Translations under genes and position numbers: made by a program
Notes under the pieces: generated by a model
Databases searched by the model: none
Seen by the model: only the letters and a program-made list of their open reading frames with translations
What the model was told of the DNA's origin: nothing
Part shown: piece after piece, positions 38,801-48,300 of the stretch
Numbering within the stretch: the first letter of the stretch is position 1
How the letters are laid out: each line of letters begins with the position of its first letter
Source of the DNA: Liolophura sinensis
Taxonomy: Eukaryota; Mollusca; Polyplacophora; Chitonida; Chitonidae
Direction of reading: 5' to 3'
DNA length: 64,000 nt
Assembly (NCBI RefSeq): GCF_032854445.1
Contig: NC_088302.1
Location: 14,937,338 to 15,001,337 of the forward strand

Positions 38801-39475
38801 CCTCATGCTCTCCTACAGAAGAGATGAATAAATTTTATGGCCATAATTTTACTTGGAGTGAGTGAGTGAGTGAGGTTTAACGTCGTACTAATTTTACTTG
38901 GATTCTTCTCTCAAAATGGGCTGTTTGAAATGGAAGGCGCAGTGTTGTCAATCAGGCTACTGTTAAAAAGTGATGACAGCCCTCAGTGTCTAACAAACCA
39001 GTGTGCCATAGGTGATTAAAAACACAGTGCCTACAGGTATTTAAAGCGACTGTATAAACTCGTTCCAGTATGGAAATATAATATAAATTTACTGGTATAC
39101 ATTGAATCAAATTCAATGATTTTCCCTTTCTAAATTACTCAATTTTTGTTAGCCACAGAAACTTTCAGCGGCAGTTTCCGATATACTTGTAACTAACGGT
39201 AGTTTTGGCAGCAAAACTGGAGTGTCAAATTATTACAATCTTGGATGCTTTTCCACGAAATGAACAAACGTATTACAACAACAACTTAATGTTAGTGGCC
39301 AACGTTCTTGATCGGAGGCCTTCTTTTCACTCTGTCAATCCACGTTGAACTTCAAACTATTCCAAAGTACCTCTTTGATTGTTGCATCTTCGTTGACTTC
39401 AATTTCTTGTTTCTCTTTCGGCGTTTTCACGTTAATCGTGATTGTTGTTCCAGACGTTTCAGTGCTTTCCGCCAT
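23740..39475 (-). CDS. UBQLN: Ubiquilin (UBL-STI1-UBA proteasome shuttle), whole gene
   Basis: Fifteen exons on the minus strand join without a frame break to 1803 bases, 600 residues plus stop, close to vertebrate ubiquilins (about 590-620). Order: UBL about residues 10-85 ([28 protein letters not shown]); first STI1 block 155-213 ([29 protein letters not shown]); the [20 protein letters not shown] and [18 protein letters not shown] segments; [11 protein letters not shown] and PLPNPWAP; second STI1 block about 341-450; a Thr/Pro/Ala linker about 455-530; UBA about 553-591 ([23 protein letters not shown]); then nine Gln. Ubiquilins bind ubiquitinated clients through the UBA and the proteasome through the UBL, and chaperone membrane and mitochondrial precursors in the cytosol. 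I chose the ATG at 39475 because it directly precedes the UBL. The Gln tail is unusual. Which invertebrate paralogue it is cannot be told. Confidence 0.97.
24115..24350 (+). mobile_element. SINE family 1, head-truncated, antisense to UBQLN
   Basis: It starts at AATGACCTGGGAGCCTCTC, contains the B-box-like GTGAGTTCAAGTCTAGC and the CTTCCTCTCCGGCC block, and ends in (AAAT)n. It lies in the last ubiquilin intron. Confidence 0.92.
24661..24896 (-). mobile_element. SINE family 1, near-full diverged copy
   Basis: The left end is ATTTATTTGAT; the right end GGGACCTCTGTGGCTGAGGA on the minus strand is the head. It lies sense to the ubiquilin gene. Confidence 0.85.
25230..25308 (-). CDS. UBQLN: Ubiquilin exon 14 (UBA, first part)
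   Basis: Twenty-six codons plus one base: [26 protein letters not shown]. The MGF loop that contacts ubiquitin is intact. Donor GTGAGT. Confidence 0.96.
25623..25905 (-). CDS. UBQLN: Ubiquilin exon 13 (Thr/Pro/Ala linker)
   Basis: Ninety-four codons after one joining base: [14 protein letters not shown], a Thr/Ser/Pro/Ala stretch, then [20 protein letters not shown] and TQM. Donor GTCAGT. A plus-strand Val/Gly-rich frame over it is a shadow. Confidence 0.9.
26000..26262 (+). repeat. Dispersed repeat, copy inverted to 31228-31565
   Basis: It shares with the reverse complement of 31228-31565 the blocks ACTTCAGACCCAGGAGA, AACACTATTTAAC, CCTCAAAAACAAAAT and GACATCATTTGTGGCT. The similarity runs over most of its length. 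Confidence 0.75.
26408..26525 (-). mobile_element. SINE family 1, fragment
   Basis: ATTGGTGTTTTACACCATAC, GGCAGTCAGCATTATGG, GGGAAACCC and GCAGACCTTTCCA match the 3' half, with internal deletions. Confidence 0.75.
27045..27355 (-). mobile_element. SINE family 2, best copy with tRNA-like head
   Basis: On the minus strand the head at about 27355 reads CTAATGGTTAGAGAGCCCAC (A-box region) and GGGATCAAACCCGGG (B box), spaced as in a tRNA. The body contains TGACACCG/CACCCAGTCACATC, and the 3' end ATGACTGAAAAGTTATTAAG lies near 27050. It lies sense to UBQLN. Confidence 0.8.
27491..27606 (-). CDS. UBQLN: Ubiquilin exon 12
   Basis: It encodes [39 protein letters not shown]. Donor GTCAGT is weaker than average, but the phase (two bases) fits the next exon. 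Confidence 0.93.
29270..29353 (-). CDS. UBQLN: Ubiquilin exon 11
   Basis: Twenty-eight codons, [20 protein letters not shown] then YLPTLLEQ. Donor GTAGGT. Confidence 0.95.
29526..29577. repeat. 18-bp perfect inverted repeat, 16-base loop
   Basis: TGATGCAGAAACTAACAT is complementary to ATGTTAGTTTCTGCATCA. It lies in the ubiquilin intron between exons 10 and 11. Confidence 0.85.
29773..29912 (-). CDS. UBQLN: Ubiquilin exon 10 (second STI1 block)
   Basis: It encodes [34 protein letters not shown] and [11 protein letters not shown]. Acceptor TGTTACAG, donor GTAAAC. Confidence 0.96.
30609..30779 (-). CDS. UBQLN: Ubiquilin exon 9 (Ser/Thr/Pro linker)
   Basis: It starts in phase 1 with [15 protein letters not shown], then the conserved PLPNPWAP and a Ser/Thr-rich stretch. 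Donor GTAAGT. Confidence 0.92.
31228..31565 (-). repeat. Dispersed repeat, inverted partner of 26000-26262
   Basis: The reverse complement carries the same ordered blocks as 26000-26262 (CTTCAGTCCCAAGAGAGGC, CACTATTTAAC, CCTCAAAAACAAAAT, GACATCATTTGTGGCT). The two copies lie in ubiquilin introns about 5 kb apart and bracket exons 9 to 12. Confidence 0.75.
31650..31782 (-). CDS. UBQLN: Ubiquilin exon 8
   Basis: Forty-four codons plus one base. It carries [20 protein letters not shown] and [11 protein letters not shown]. Acceptor TTGATCAG, donor GTGAGC. Confidence 0.96.
31805..31851 (-). mobile_element. SINE family 1, short 3' fragment
   Basis: TTTTATGCCATATTCAAG and AATATTTCACTTTCTACAAT match the family 3' end. 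It lies just upstream of ubiquilin exon 8. Confidence 0.6.
31980..32035 (-). mobile_element. SINE family 1, decayed fragment
   Basis: TGTTTTATACTGTATACAAG, ACTTTTTCATTTATGTAGC is a diverged 3' end. Confidence 0.45.
34951..35028 (-). CDS. UBQLN: Ubiquilin exon 7
   Basis: Twenty-six codons starting [20 protein letters not shown], a highly conserved ubiquilin segment. Donor GTAAGA. Confidence 0.96.
35381..35431 (-). CDS. UBQLN: Ubiquilin exon 6 (STI1)
   Basis: Seventeen codons, [17 protein letters not shown], between GTTACAG and GTAAAG. Confidence 0.95.
35731..35820 (-). mobile_element. SINE family 1, fragment
   Basis: TTTTATGCTGTATTCACAA, ATATTTCACATACATCACAG and CAGCATCATGGTGGGGG match the 3' half. 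Confidence 0.7.
35986..36111 (-). CDS. UBQLN: Ubiquilin exon 5 (STI1)
   Basis: Forty-two codons with the NP-repeat pattern: [40 protein letters not shown]. Donor GTAATG, acceptor TTTCAG. Confidence 0.96.
36614..36766 (-). CDS. UBQLN: Ubiquilin exon 4 (Gly-rich linker)
   Basis: Fifty-one codons including [20 protein letters not shown] and [12 protein letters not shown], the conserved lead-in to the first STI1 block. Donor GTAGGA. Confidence 0.92.
37187..37216 (-). CDS. UBQLN: Ubiquilin exon 3 (30-bp micro-exon)
   Basis: Ten codons, [10 protein letters not shown], between ATATTTCAG and GTGAGT, phase 0 on both sides. It could be skipped without a frame change. Confidence 0.8.
37425..37500 (-). 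mobile_element. SINE family 1, decayed fragment
   Basis: TTTTGCTTAATACCATACTC, AAGACCTTTTCACTTATAAG and GGTAGAGGAAAC follow the 3' half order. Confidence 0.55.
37896..38069 (-). CDS. UBQLN: Ubiquilin exon 2 (rest of UBL)
   Basis: Fifty-eight codons starting [15 protein letters not shown] after TTTTAG. It ends before a consensus GTAAGT. A second in-frame donor, GTGGGT, lies 21 bases earlier, after the codon for the arginine in KSANR, so two isoforms differing by seven residues are possible. Confidence 0.9.
38855..38892 (-). mobile_element. SINE family 3 tail fragment
   Basis: GAGTGAGTGAGTGAGG and TTTAACGTCGTACT are the reverse complement of the end of the element at 62930-63150. Confidence 0.5.
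39371..39475 (-). CDS. UBQLN: Ubiquilin exon 1 (start of UBL)
   Basis: Thirty-five codons from ATG (context AAGATGG) through [20 protein letters not shown] and ATIKE, ending before GTACTT. Phase 0. Confidence 0.95.
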
Positions 39476-40234
39476 CTTGGATTTGAGAATCACGTATGTT
39501 GCATCCTCCTCAACGAAGCAGATCTTTTATCCATACAGGAGTAACATCTCTGCCACAAACATGTTTCTTTCTACGGTGCGAAAAAAAAAATAGAATAAAA
39601 AAAATGTGGTGCTGTACGCTGATATATCATTAAAATAAGACGACAATGCAATGATGTTAAAATGGACAATTTATTTCACTTTGAAAGGGCAAGAAAAGGA
39701 TTTAAGCAGATGCGTAAATATTTTGGAAGAATATGTGATCTCGTATGTTTTGTCATGTTGTATATTGAAGTTTTCAGAAAAAAATTTATTATTTCAGAAA
39801 CAAAGCCCTACACAGTGTGTTGATTTATAAATGTAGGAGAAACAAATGATGAGGATTATATCTAATCACAGAGAAACGTTGAAGACCCAAAGTTGACAGA
39901 GGAAATTTTGGCTCGGTTTGGAGATGGTATTCATCAAGGGCGGGTAACTGAGAGCGCACGTGTTGACACCCTGATGATGGTCATGCTGTGATATGTGATT
40001 CATGGTTGTCTGAGGTAGCCAGATGTAGACCTTGAGTATTTGGTACTGATAGAAAAGTCAGTGACTGTGGACGAAAATATAAACAGTCATGGTTTGCAGC
40101 GATGTCAAAGCTTTGAAGTGTTGGTAAACGTATATAGATTCAATATAGTCAACACTGCGGCTCTCCTATTCACCGTCCACATTCAATAGGGTACATACAT
40201 GTACCGGTAACATCGGTAAGCCTAATTGGCATTC

Positions 40235-40455
40235 CAGGAATCTCGCGAGTTCACGCAGATATAGGCGAGACGCAAACTAGCGTAGGTAAAAGGCTTGATT
40301 TTACTGCAGTTGCTAGATTGAATATACATCTGTCTGCCGATGCCATTGACACTTAGCAACCATATTGTAAAATCAAGGCTTGTAGCCATGGTAGTTTGCG
40401 AGAGCCGCCACTCTGTCTTACCTAAATTTTCATGAACTCTTATACGAGACCCCAT
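40235..40455. repeat. Imperfect foldback element in the shared upstream region
   Basis: AGGCTTGATTTTAC (about 40290) pairs with GTAAAATCAAGGCT (about 40367). GAGACGCAAACTAGC pairs with TAGTTTGCGAGAGCC, and outer segments (ATCTCGCGAGTTCA and TGAACTCTTATACGAGAC) also match when inverted. The total span is about 220 bp. Confidence 0.65.
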
Positions 40456-40585
40456 TGAGCTGTCATGCATTTACAGGTTATTTAATAAGTATTAGCTTAT
40501 GCTATAGGGATGAGTTCTATTTTTATATTGTGTTAGGCGCTGAAGCGTAAATGAGCTTGCTAGTTAACGTTTCTGCTACGTAAAG

Positions 40586-40852
40586 GGGGCCTCCGTGGCT
40601 AAGTCGGTTAGCGCGCTAGCGTAGCATAATGACCCAGAAGCCTCTCACCAATGCGGTCGCTGTGAGTTCAAGTCCAGCTGATGCTGGCTTTCTCTCTGGC
40701 CGTAAGTGGGAAGGTCTGCCAGCAACCTGTGGATGGTCGTGGGTTTCCACCGGGCTGTGCCCGGTTTCCTCCCACCATAATGCTGGCCGTCGTCGTATAA
40801 GTGAAATATTCTTGAGTACGGCGTAAAACACCAATCAAATAAATAAATAAAT
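40586..40852 (+). mobile_element. SINE family 1, full-length copy
   Basis: It starts GGGGGCCTCCGTGGCTAAGT. The A-box-like region runs TGGCTAAGTCGGTTAGCGCG, and the B box is GTGAGTTCAAGTCC about 50 bases later. The conserved body contains GGAAGGTCTGCCAGCAACCT and GTTTCCTCCCACCATAATGC. It ends GTAAAACACCAATC(AAAT)n. It serves as the reference copy in this window. Confidence 0.96.
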
Positions 40853-40871
40853 TCTGCTACGTAAAAATATT

Positions 40872-40938
40872 TAGTTATTTAATTGGTGTTTAAGGCCGTA
40901 CTTAAGAATATTTCACTTATACGATGGCGGCCAGCAAG
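40872..40938 (-). mobile_element. SINE family 1, 3' fragment
   Basis: TTATTTAATTGGTGTTTAAG, GCCGTACTTAAGAATATTTC and GATGGCGGCCAGCA. It lies inverted beside the full copy at 40586-40852. Confidence 0.8.
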
Positions 40939-41230
40939 AGTCCAGATTAGTGTGTAGTCATTCAATGATCTGTTTATTACACATTGCATATCAATCAGTT
41001 CAACTATAAGGAGCAAAATTTAGTCACTGAGAATGAAAATTTGACCCAAAAAGTTGCTAAAGCTACTGTGTTACAAATGGCGACATGCAGTGTGAAACAT
41101 ACTGTATGTTGCTCAAATATAAGACTGGTAAACATAGAAGGTATATAATAAACTCATGATATAGTAGATAGTGAAAGAGAGAAAAGGTGCATTTGCTAAA
41201 GCTGGTTTGCAATATGAATGAAACATACTG

Positions 41231-41365
41231 TTGCAACCTGCGGATGGTCGTGGGTTTTCCTGGGCTGCTCGGTTTCCACCCACCATAATGCTGACCGCCG
41301 TTGTATAAGTGAAATATTCTTGAGTACTGCATAAAACACCAATCAAATAAATAAATAAATAACAT
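41231..41365 (+). mobile_element. SINE family 1, 3' half
   Basis: It begins GCAACCTGCGGATGGTCGTG and ends in (AAAT)n. It lies upstream of the POLG acceptor at 41690. Confidence 0.92.
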
Positions 41366-41411
41366 ATTGTATGTTTGGGGGTATGAATATGTATGAAGAT
41401 TGTTGGCTATT

Positions 41412-41575
41412 TGTGCAGTGTAACATTTGTGAAAGACCACTTGTGATGTGGGAAAGTTTGTCAGTAACTTGCCAAAGGTCAGTGGTTATACCAGCACTCT
41501 GGTTTCCTCCACCCATATAACTGACCACAAACGAATGAGTGGGAAATTCTTGATTAACTGTAAGACATTAAAGAA
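41412..41575 (+). repeat. Dispersed repeat related to the 79-bp satellite
   Basis: It contains GGGAAAGTTTGTCAGTAACT, TGCCAAAGGTCAGTGGTTA and CTGGTTTCCTCCACCCATA, the same order as in the satellite at 56536-57088 and single copies at about 44795-44870, 54540-54690 and 63510-63560. Confidence 0.6.
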
Positions 41576-41702
41576 CAGTTATATGAATAAATGCTCTTTG
41601 TTTTATGATTACAACCTTTAAATAAAGAAAGTACAGTGGTGATAATAAATGCTTTTCTTATTTAACAAAGTGATTGTCTTTTCTCTCAGATATCTTGCAA
41701 CC

Positions 41703-42328
41703 ATGTGTACAATGAGAAAGTCATGGAAATTATTCCTTCATGGAAAACATTGTGGAAGTGGAAAACTGCAGAGGACGTCTTCGGCCAGTGACGACATCAC
41801 ATGGTGCAGGAGGCGTTGGTTTTATCAGTCCACGTGCTGCTATGAGAGTGAAGGAACAAAATCTTACTACAACCCTCTCAAGATCCAGATGCTATCAGAC
41901 GGACTTTACAGGCAGATTTTCAGAAAGGATCGAAGCCCTATCAGTAGTGAGAACAGCCAGAAATTAATTGAGAAGAGCAGAAATGTTTTGAAGCAACATG
42001 ATCTGTGGGGAAAAGAGACAAACACACTGCCAGAAGTCGACATTAAACTGCCAAAGTTATATGGAGAAAATATTGATGATCATTTTCGACACCTTGCCTC
42101 AACTCAGACAGCTGAGTATAGACAATTAGGGGATTCATTAAGTGTGACAGACTTACCTCCCCTTCCTAAGACCTGGAAGTTCCAGAAAGGCTGGACGCGT
42201 TATGGAAAAGATGGCAGCTCTGTTCTCGTTGACTTCCCTGAAGAAAATGCAGTTGTCTTTGATATTGAATGTTTGATGACAGAAGGAAACTTTCCTACAA
42301 TAGCAACGGCCGCGTCTTCGGTGGCTTG
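41703..42328 (+). CDS. POLG: POLG exon 1 of CDS (transit peptide, Exo I)
   Basis: 208 codons plus two bases. It starts [11 protein letters not shown] and ends at [13 protein letters not shown] plus a split Trp. Exo I is VVFDIECL. Donor GTAAGA. Confidence 0.93.
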
Positions 42329-45300
42329 GTAAGAAGAATCTGAGTATTGCTGTAAAACTATCAGGCGTAAGCTTTTCAACTCCGATTTAGCATTCATTCA
42401 GTGAAACCCTGACCCTAATCCTTACCTCCACGCAGAGAGCATTACTTATTATCCTTCCTGTGGATCAAAATTAGCAGCCTTTGTCCACAAAGATTACTTG
42501 GTTATTCATTCATTTTCAATCATGCACTAACTAATGAGGTTGCAGCCTTATTGCCATCTCCCAGCCATACGTGGGAAGGTCTGTCAGCAACCTGCGGATG
42601 GTCATGGGTTTCCCCCAGGTTTTTGCCACCATAATATCCTTGAGTACAGCATAAAACACCAATCAAATCAATAAATAAATCGTGGCTGATTTCGCTGTGG
42701 TAAATGTTGGATGGGCTTGATGATTTTATCTGCGTTTACTCTGGCAGGTAACTCTGGCTAACTGAATGTTCAAGCTACATGTACATGTACCTCCATTCCA
42801 ATCAGCTTTGACATGTCAAGTTGCGACACTGAAGTGACGTACTTGTACATCATTCAGCCGTCTGTAATGAAATGATAGGTATTTTGTGGGATAAACTTGC
42901 TACAGTACACAGTTTCTCCGGTGTCATTCAGCTCTTCATACATTTAAATATCTCAGATTTTATTACAAAATGCTTTGTTTTAAACTTTTTGTAGGTATTC
43001 CTGGTGCAGCGATAATCTAATTGAAGACACATTTAAATGGAATACCAGTCCTCTCCTGGAAGACCTGATACCCCTACAGTCCACTAGAGGGAGTGGTGTG
43101 GCCTCCAGCCAATCAGTGGCCAGGATTATAGTCGGCCACAATGTCAGTTTTGACAGATCCTTTGTCAAGGAGCAATATTACATCAAGGTACATGGACAAG
43201 GTTTTCTGTTCATGATACACCATAGTTACAGGTTAATATGTTAATTTATTTTTTTTATTCCTCACAAAGGCAAGTTAAGGTTTCTGTACTTTGTGTTTGA
43301 GTTCATGAAGCCTGTCATTTTTTTGGTCCCTCAGAGCATGTGTCTTGGCTTATACATATACATGTGTTCCTCAGATTTGTCAGAATGGAAAGTTCCACTT
43401 TCTGGACATCATGTCAATGCATATTGCCCAGTTTGTGTTCATAATGTGTGTTTTATTTTTGTCTTTGTTTTTTAGAATTTTAAACTTAAGCTGCTGGACA
43501 CTTTTTAAATGCAACTTTTATTTTTAATTCCCTTTTCTGAGTTCTTAATGCTTGACCTAAAAATGGGTGTATTTCTGTATTCCTCAGAAAGGCAAGCTGC
43601 GATTTCTGGACACCATGTCAATGCACATTGCTGTGTCAGGTTTTACAAATTTCCAGCGAGTTTTGTACCAGGCTAGCAAGAGTAACACCATGACGCAGGA
43701 GATCATGGATAAGCTGAAAAAACGACCAAGGATGGATGATGGATTTGTAAGCATTTAACTCTTAGCTATACTGTAGGAATACATGCACTGTTCTTGTATG
43801 ACAATGATCAGATTTGTGGCCAGGGGATACCCAGTACACCCTTGAGGGAAACCTGTCTCAGCAAGGGGGAATCTAATTAAATCCATTTGGAAACATGGCA
43901 TTTCCATTGGGAAGCCAGGGGCATCCGTGGCTCAGTTGGTTAGCGCGCTAGCGCAGTGTAATGACCGAGGAGTCTCTCACCAATACGGTCGCTGTGAGTT
44001 CAAGTCCAGCTCATGCTGGCTTCCTCTGCGTTCGTACATGGGAAGGTCTGGCAGCAACCTGCGGATGGTCGTGGGTTTCCCCCGGGCTATGCCCGGTTTC
44101 CACCCACCATAATGCTGGCCGCCTTTGTATAAGTGAAATATTCTTGAGTACGGTGTAAAACACCAATCAGATAAATAAATAAATAAATAAATCCATTGGG
44201 AAACCAGTAACAACCATGAGGAAACTGGTCACAACAAGGGTGGGGGTAGGGGAACAGGCACACTGAAGGGAAAATTAAACTTTGTGACACCTGGAACTTT
44301 GAACATAATTTCAAGAACTAAAAGCGAGACAATGCAGGAGCCTCTCACCAGTGCAGTTGCTGTGATTTCAAGTCCAGCTCATGCTGACTTGCTCACTTGC
44401 GATATGTGGAAAGTCTGCCAGCAGCCTGCAGATCATGGGTTTCCCATGGGCTATGCTCAGTTTACTCCCACCATAATGCAATTGTATAATCCTTGAAATC
44501 AAATAAACAAAACCCAAAACTGAGAATTTTGTGCCGTCACCAGAGTTGTAAAATGTTATAAGATGGGCATAAAGGGCTGTTTAGTTTGGATGGACTGAGA
44601 TCTGGTTAAGGACTAATCGGTATGGGGAGAGGCTACTCGATGTGACTCTTGACTAGTGTAGTGCTCTCACTGCTTAGGTGACAGAAAGCGATCGAGAATG
44701 TTTGTGTGGCCATTCAGTATTTTAACATTTGATTGTTACCTCTTGTCTTCCATGGTATTTGTATATATGTACGACGCATGTGATAAAGTATGCGAGTATA
44801 ATTTGCCAGAGGTTGGTGGTTTACATCAGGTAATGTGGATTGCTCAACACATAAAACTGACCACCATTATAATTGGAAGGGGCCTCCGTGGCTCAGTTGT
44901 AATGACCCAGAAGCCTCTCACCAGTGCGGTCGCTTTGAGTTCAAGTCCAGCTCATGCTGGCTTCCTCTCCGGCCGTAAGTGGGAAGGTCTGCCAGCAACT
45001 TGCGGATGGTCGTGGATTTCCTCCGGGCTCTGCCTGGTTTCCTCACACAATAATGCTGGCCACCGTCGTATAAGTGAAATATTCTTGAGTACGGGGTAAA
45101 ACCCAATCAAATAAATAAATAAATAATCTTTTTCTACTTTTGTTCATCTTAACATTAAAGTATTTGAAAATCATGGCGCATTAATTTTTATTGTGTAATG
45201 ATTTTTATACCATTGTCTATTCCTGTTTTAAACTTCTCCTAGTCCAATGAGTGGATGTCATCCGGTACTATGAACAACCTGAGTGATGTGTACCAGTATC

Positions 45301-48300
45301 ATTGTGGGGGGGAAAAGCTGGAGAAGAAAACGCGAGACATCTTTCTTGAGGGCTCAATGGGCGATGTTCGGGAGAAATTCCAGGTTTTGATGAATATGTA
45401 ATGGATGTGTGAATTGAAAAATGTTGCATATGGTAAAGGGCCTAAAGTTTCGCATGTGAGTTAGTGTCGCTTAGTTTCGCGCGATCTGAGTTGATGGCAA
45501 GATGACAGAAGAGAGTGATAAACCCCAACTCCCCCCCGCCCCACCCCCACATGCTACATGCAAGGTTTCCAAAAACTAGTATGATATACTTTTACCCCTT
45601 TTCGATATCACTGTGTGCGAGACTGGGATATCAGGAGACAAGATCTGTTTGAGATATTATCATTTTAGGAGTTTGCACAACACCGTCATTGGGTTTATAA
45701 ACAAAGTGTTTTATGATTTCCTGTATACGGTTTTGCCCAGACGTGGTTTACAAGTCTCCAGCGAAAGGTAAGATTATTGTTTTGCCTTTCGGGCAGCAAA
45801 AATTACGTGATTGATGGGTAGACACATGAAAATTTCGAGTCTTATGATTGTAAGGTAAAACTGATCTGTATGACTGAAGTTTCACCTGAGGGGACTCAGG
45901 TGAAATATGAGTAAATTAAGTATTCATGTTCACGAAATATGGGCGGAAGTTGGCAGTCTTTCAAATTATGCCAGAATGCACAAGAAATGTTCAGCTGTGC
46001 ACATCAGGGCAAACGCATGTGTGTATGTGTCGCTCTGATCGCAACTAACCTTGACATCGTCATCCAGTCTGCTGGTAGGCCTAGTTTGCAAGGATGGATG
46101 TGCGATATGCTAAATTCTGCTACAGCTTTGTATACTGAGACCCCTGCTCTTTAAAAATGGATATTTGACATGACACTCCACTGGGTATTCATCCTTATTC
46201 TCCAATGAGTTTTCTCCCAAATTCCCAGTTATCACAAAATAACGATAATAAAACAACAAACCTGTTGCGAAGTGCATGTACTAAAATTATTATGATTAAA
46301 ACTGAGGAAAACATGAACTGTTGGTTGTAGGAGAATACACTAACTGCTCAGTGAAGTATAAGTTTGTTTATGCCATGACTGCCGCCGATGCTCTCCTGCT
46401 GCACTCAGTCAGTAACAACAACAACCAGCACAGTGAATCCTGGGGTACATTTTCCCTGTCCCCAGGGCGAAACTTCAGGCCATTTACCATAACCATGGTT
46501 TTTACATCACATACTGACAAAAGGTTTTATGGTTTTGTAACAAATTATTTAATAAATTAATATATAAATATTACAATTTTCCCATTTGCATTGTTTCTGC
46601 TTTATTCTCCATTATTACTCTGCAAAGTATGTTTTTTTTTTTTTGATTCTCGTTCAACCACTTTAATAAGTGTTCACAGTGGAGTTGTCAATTTTGGTAC
46701 CTACACCTTTATAAAGGCTGACTTTGTGTAACTAGTTTTATTTTCAACAGGACCTGATGTTGTATTGCGCCTCTGATGTGGTCGCAACACATGCTGTCTT
46801 CCAAAAAGTCTGGCCTCAGTTTTTTGACAGGTAAATTAGTTTCTTTCAAAATTTCAATGGCAATTTCATACATGCTCATATTAAAAACATACATGTATTT
46901 ATAATGAAATGATGTGTTGTTAAACACCACTATTAAAAGTTTACCCATACCTTCCAGACAGCCTTTTATTTTCGGCTATTCTAAATAGATGTAAATTATT
47001 AGACTTTCAGACCCTTTAACCAGGCAAACATTGTATAGTGTACAGTTTAGTTTATATTAGCACAATTGTTGTTTGACTCAGAGGTGAAACATAACCCACA
47101 GGAGATGTAGATTCAAATGGGTTATTTCTCTTGCGCGAATACTCAGTCGGTTAGCGTGCTAGCGCAGCGTAATGACCAGCAGCCTCTCACCAATGCGGTC
47201 GCTGTGAGTTCAAGTCCAGCTCATGCTGGCTTCCTCTCCGGCCGTAAGTGGGAAGGTCTGCCAGCAACCTGCGGATGGTCGTGGATTTCCCCCGGGCTGT
47301 GCCCGGTTTCCTCCCACCATAATGCTGGTCGCCGTCGTATAAGTGAAATATTTTTGAGTACGGTGTAAAACCCCAATCAAATAAATAAATAAATCTTGCG
47401 CGAATAACATTAATAGTATGAAAACTACTGTTTATGCCTGAATTTTTTGAATGAATGATCAAAAGTTGTACCTATATGTTGTACATTTAATAAAAACAAA
47501 AGTTTTGACATATTTGACATGGCACTATGTGAAGCATCACTTTTATCCATCAAGAAAATCGTGAGATTTAAACACCCAGCCTGAAGAAAGCATTTCCTCT
47601 CATATGTCGAATTGGTTTAATCTTTCAGTTGATGTGGACGTGAATGCTTAGCTTTATTCTTGATGTGAATTCTGCATAATTAATTTTACATGTGGTATGG
47701 ATGTGAATCATTCAGTTACGCTTAAAGTAGAACCCCAGTGCTGGACCTTCCAAATTGCAGATATGTTCAAATATGTTCCTTGAGTCGATTGCGATCATTT
47801 AAAACGTTGAATACAGAAGCGAAACAATAGGATTTGGTGATGAGAAAATCTACCCCACTACAGTCGAGCACCTTTAACCTTGAGAGGTCAAGAGGTCACG
47901 GGGGTACATTCCCTGCAGGCGTGGGATGCTTTTCTGTGTGTACAACACAGACCACAGCAGACAGTTGCTGTACTTTTACAACTGATTTCAAGATTATTCC
48001 ATGCCCAAGTGTGACAATGCAGGGTACTGTAAAGTTACATACATTGCCTAAAAATGTCGGATTGAGAAAATATGAACCAGATCTCATCAAAAACCCTTTG
48101 ATTACGGAGGATTCAATCATAGCCGTATGAGGTTTGCTAATTCAGCCATGGCTACAAAAAAAAAAAAGGCCTACGGACAAGGCTTATATCACCCCACACC
48201 CCCCTCAGATGCCAAACGAAAAAGAAACTAAGTCCAGATTTTCACTCCCAGAATGCAGAAGTTGTGAAGTTACTTACTTGTTTGACACAGTAATAAGACT

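Larger units (their letters stand above)
39476..41702. promoter_or_regulatory. Divergent intergenic region between UBQLN and POLG
   Basis: The two start codons face away from each other 2227 bases apart. An acceptor (TCTTTTCTCTCAG) at 41690, just before the POLG ATG, shows that POLG has at least one upstream non-coding exon in this interval, not located. The interval also holds a foldback repeat and three SINE pieces. No single TATA box stands out. Confidence 0.5.

Noticed and set aside
41649-41702. Upstream in-frame ATG for POLG at 41649
   Set aside because: A good acceptor (TCTTTTCTCTCAG) lies between it and the ATG at 41703, so the first 42 bases are probably intron.
46321-46560. 79-codon plus frame in POLG intron 4, considered as an exon
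   Set aside because: Adding it would break the conserved join between exons 4 (EKFQ) and 5 (DLMLYCASD). It matches nothing in POLG.
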